Shown here: positions 18,500 through 19,258 of the stretch, piece after piece
Layout: every line of letters starts with the position of its first letter
How positions within the stretch are numbered: position 1 is the stretch's first letter
Assembly: GCA_023853785.1 (NCBI GenBank)
Contig: JAJIRX010000409.1
Location: forward strand, 1-19,258
DNA: 19,258 nucleotides
Direction: 5' to 3'
Origin: Psilocybe azurescens
Taxonomy: Eukaryota; Basidiomycota; Agaricomycetes; Agaricales; Agrocybaceae
Translations under genes and position numbers: made by a program
The notes under the pieces: generated by a model
Told to the model about the DNA's origin: nothing
What the model saw: only the letters and a program-made list of their open reading frames with translations
Databases searched by the model: none

Positions 18500-18793
18500 G
18501 ATGTTGAGATAGAAATGTGGTGAAAGATTCTAGGCAAATTCTAGGCCCTGCTGACAAATACCCAACTGGGGATTGAGAGACCGATGATGTAACTAGTCTC
18601 GACCCAGCCAATATGGATGATTGGAGCTGTGCCCGGTCTCATTTCCAGAAATTTGTTCTTTTTCATGGCTCATACTAAACAACACAATGAAGTAAGGATA
18701 TTCTACCTCGTAGACTGGGTTCGAGTATATGATGTAACCAACAACTCATATTTGTACATGTACATAAAACTATTTGCGTTATCACTATTAATA
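18500..18793. promoter_or_regulatory. Intergenic region between the two minus-strand genes
   Basis: About 290 bases hold the 3' end of the DUF6534 gene and the promoter of the lyase-like gene, which reads leftward from 18499. The part nearest DUF6534 (18740-18790) is AT-rich. No gene or clear motif is visible. Confidence 0.4.
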
Positions 18794-19258
18794 CTAGACT
18801 TCAACGGGGATTTTAGTGTCCGCGTCCACCTGCTCAAGGGTTAGCACTTGTGTCACCAGTATAGAGGCACATACAGTCTGTGCAGCAAAGTCTGGCTTTG
18901 GTGGTGCAATTTGAAAGCGTTGCTTCCGTTGCCCACCTGCAGAGAATAAATAAGTATATTTCACTTGACACAGCGCAGCAGACTTGCCTCAGAGGTGTTC
19001 TGCGCATTCTCACTTGCCGCCTTGAGCTCCATACGCGAGTTGAGGGTGTCCAGTAACGTCTAATAAAGCGAATCAGCAAATGTCAGAAGGGCCATGCTTT
19101 ATGCGGTCGTACATTGGTATAAATTCGGCCGATGGGGTAGGCGAACATGGCATATAGGTTGGTATTACGGTGGAGGACAAAGCTGAAGAGATCCGCCAGA
19201 GAAGAGAGATGCAAAGAGACCAGTTTGAATAGCACCGCGGATGAGACGGTTGACGACA
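18794..19258 (-). CDS. DUF6534 domain membrane protein (C-terminal part)
   Basis: The end of a gene that continues beyond the window. DUF6534 proteins are multi-pass membrane proteins expanded in Agaricomycetes; their function is unknown. Visible here is the end of the domain: VVNRLIRGAIQTGLFASLFS, FSFVLHRNTNLYAMFAYPIG, RIYTN, then TLLDTLNSRMELKAASEN after an intron, and a short polar cytoplasmic tail ending TKIPVEV. Exons inferred: 19258-19113, 19059-18988, 18936-18875, 18829-18794. The intron 18937-18987 uses a GC donor (gcaagt). Frame breaks near 19199 (missing CT unit) and 18933 (missing G) fit the errors seen elsewhere in the window. Confidence 0.85.
18937..18987 (-). other. GC-AG intron in the DUF6534 gene
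   Basis: Reading leftward, the donor is GAG then gcaagt, a standard GC-AG intron donor, and the acceptor is tctctgcag. It separates AQNTSE from the polar tail. No nearby GT donor gives a better join. Confidence 0.65.

Noticed and set aside
73..19258. Programmed ribosomal frameshifting as an explanation for the breaks
   Set aside because: The breaks lie at ordinary C, G, A and T runs with no shared slippery heptamer or following structure, and occur up to ten times in one gene.

Overview
The window looks like nuclear DNA of a filamentous basidiomycete, probably an Agaricomycete. Introns are short (mostly 49-70 bp) and numerous (over 40 inferred), genes are closely packed on both strands, and the right end carries a DUF6534-type membrane protein, a family I know only from mushroom-forming fungi. 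I found no rRNA, tRNA, CRISPR array, transposon or prophage.

Layout, left to right. (1) Minus strand 73-2329: a MOCS1 / cnxABC-type molybdenum-cofactor gene, radical-SAM GTP 3',8-cyclase (MoaA) followed by cyclic pyranopterin monophosphate synthase (MoaC). (2) Divergent from it, plus 2606-3461: proteasome subunit beta-3 (PUP3). (3) Plus 3529-5365: a putative type II membrane glycosyltransferase. (4) Plus 5764-6984: a mitochondrial NIPSNAP-family protein. (5) Plus 7632-11684: a 22-exon Zn(II)2Cys6 transcription factor. (6) Plus 11930-13916: a forkhead transcription factor with an AT-hook and a C-terminal coiled coil. (7) Plus 14523-17599: UTP13/TBL3, the WD40 subunit of the SSU processome. (8) Minus 17580-18499: a 4-amino-4-deoxychorismate lyase-like class IV PLP enzyme (folate/PABA pathway). 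(9) Minus 18794-19258, cut by the window edge: a DUF6534 membrane protein. Except for shared promoters and a tail-to-tail contact I see no functional cluster; this is an ordinary housekeeping and regulatory stretch.

The most striking property is technical. All nine genes, exon by exon, carry small frame breaks, about 30 in total. Nearly all look like one base missing from a short homopolymer, or one unit missing from a TC/CT dinucleotide run, while splice sites and conserved residues are intact. If those bases are counted back, coding lengths become multiples of three and conserved motifs line up: MOCS1A 384 codons, PUP3 209, NIPSNAP 266, the zinc-cluster factor 967, forkhead 621 and UTP13 about 925. 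I read this as uncorrected sequencing or assembly error, not pseudogenisation. Gene predictions made directly on this sequence will be fragmented.

The most interesting biology is in MOCS1. The MoaA half ends in the catalytic Gly-Gly followed at once by a stop. A possible 156-bp intron spanning that stop would fuse it in frame to MoaC, so splicing versus retention could switch between a free MOCS1A and a MOCS1AB fusion. I did not find a convincing undescribed system.
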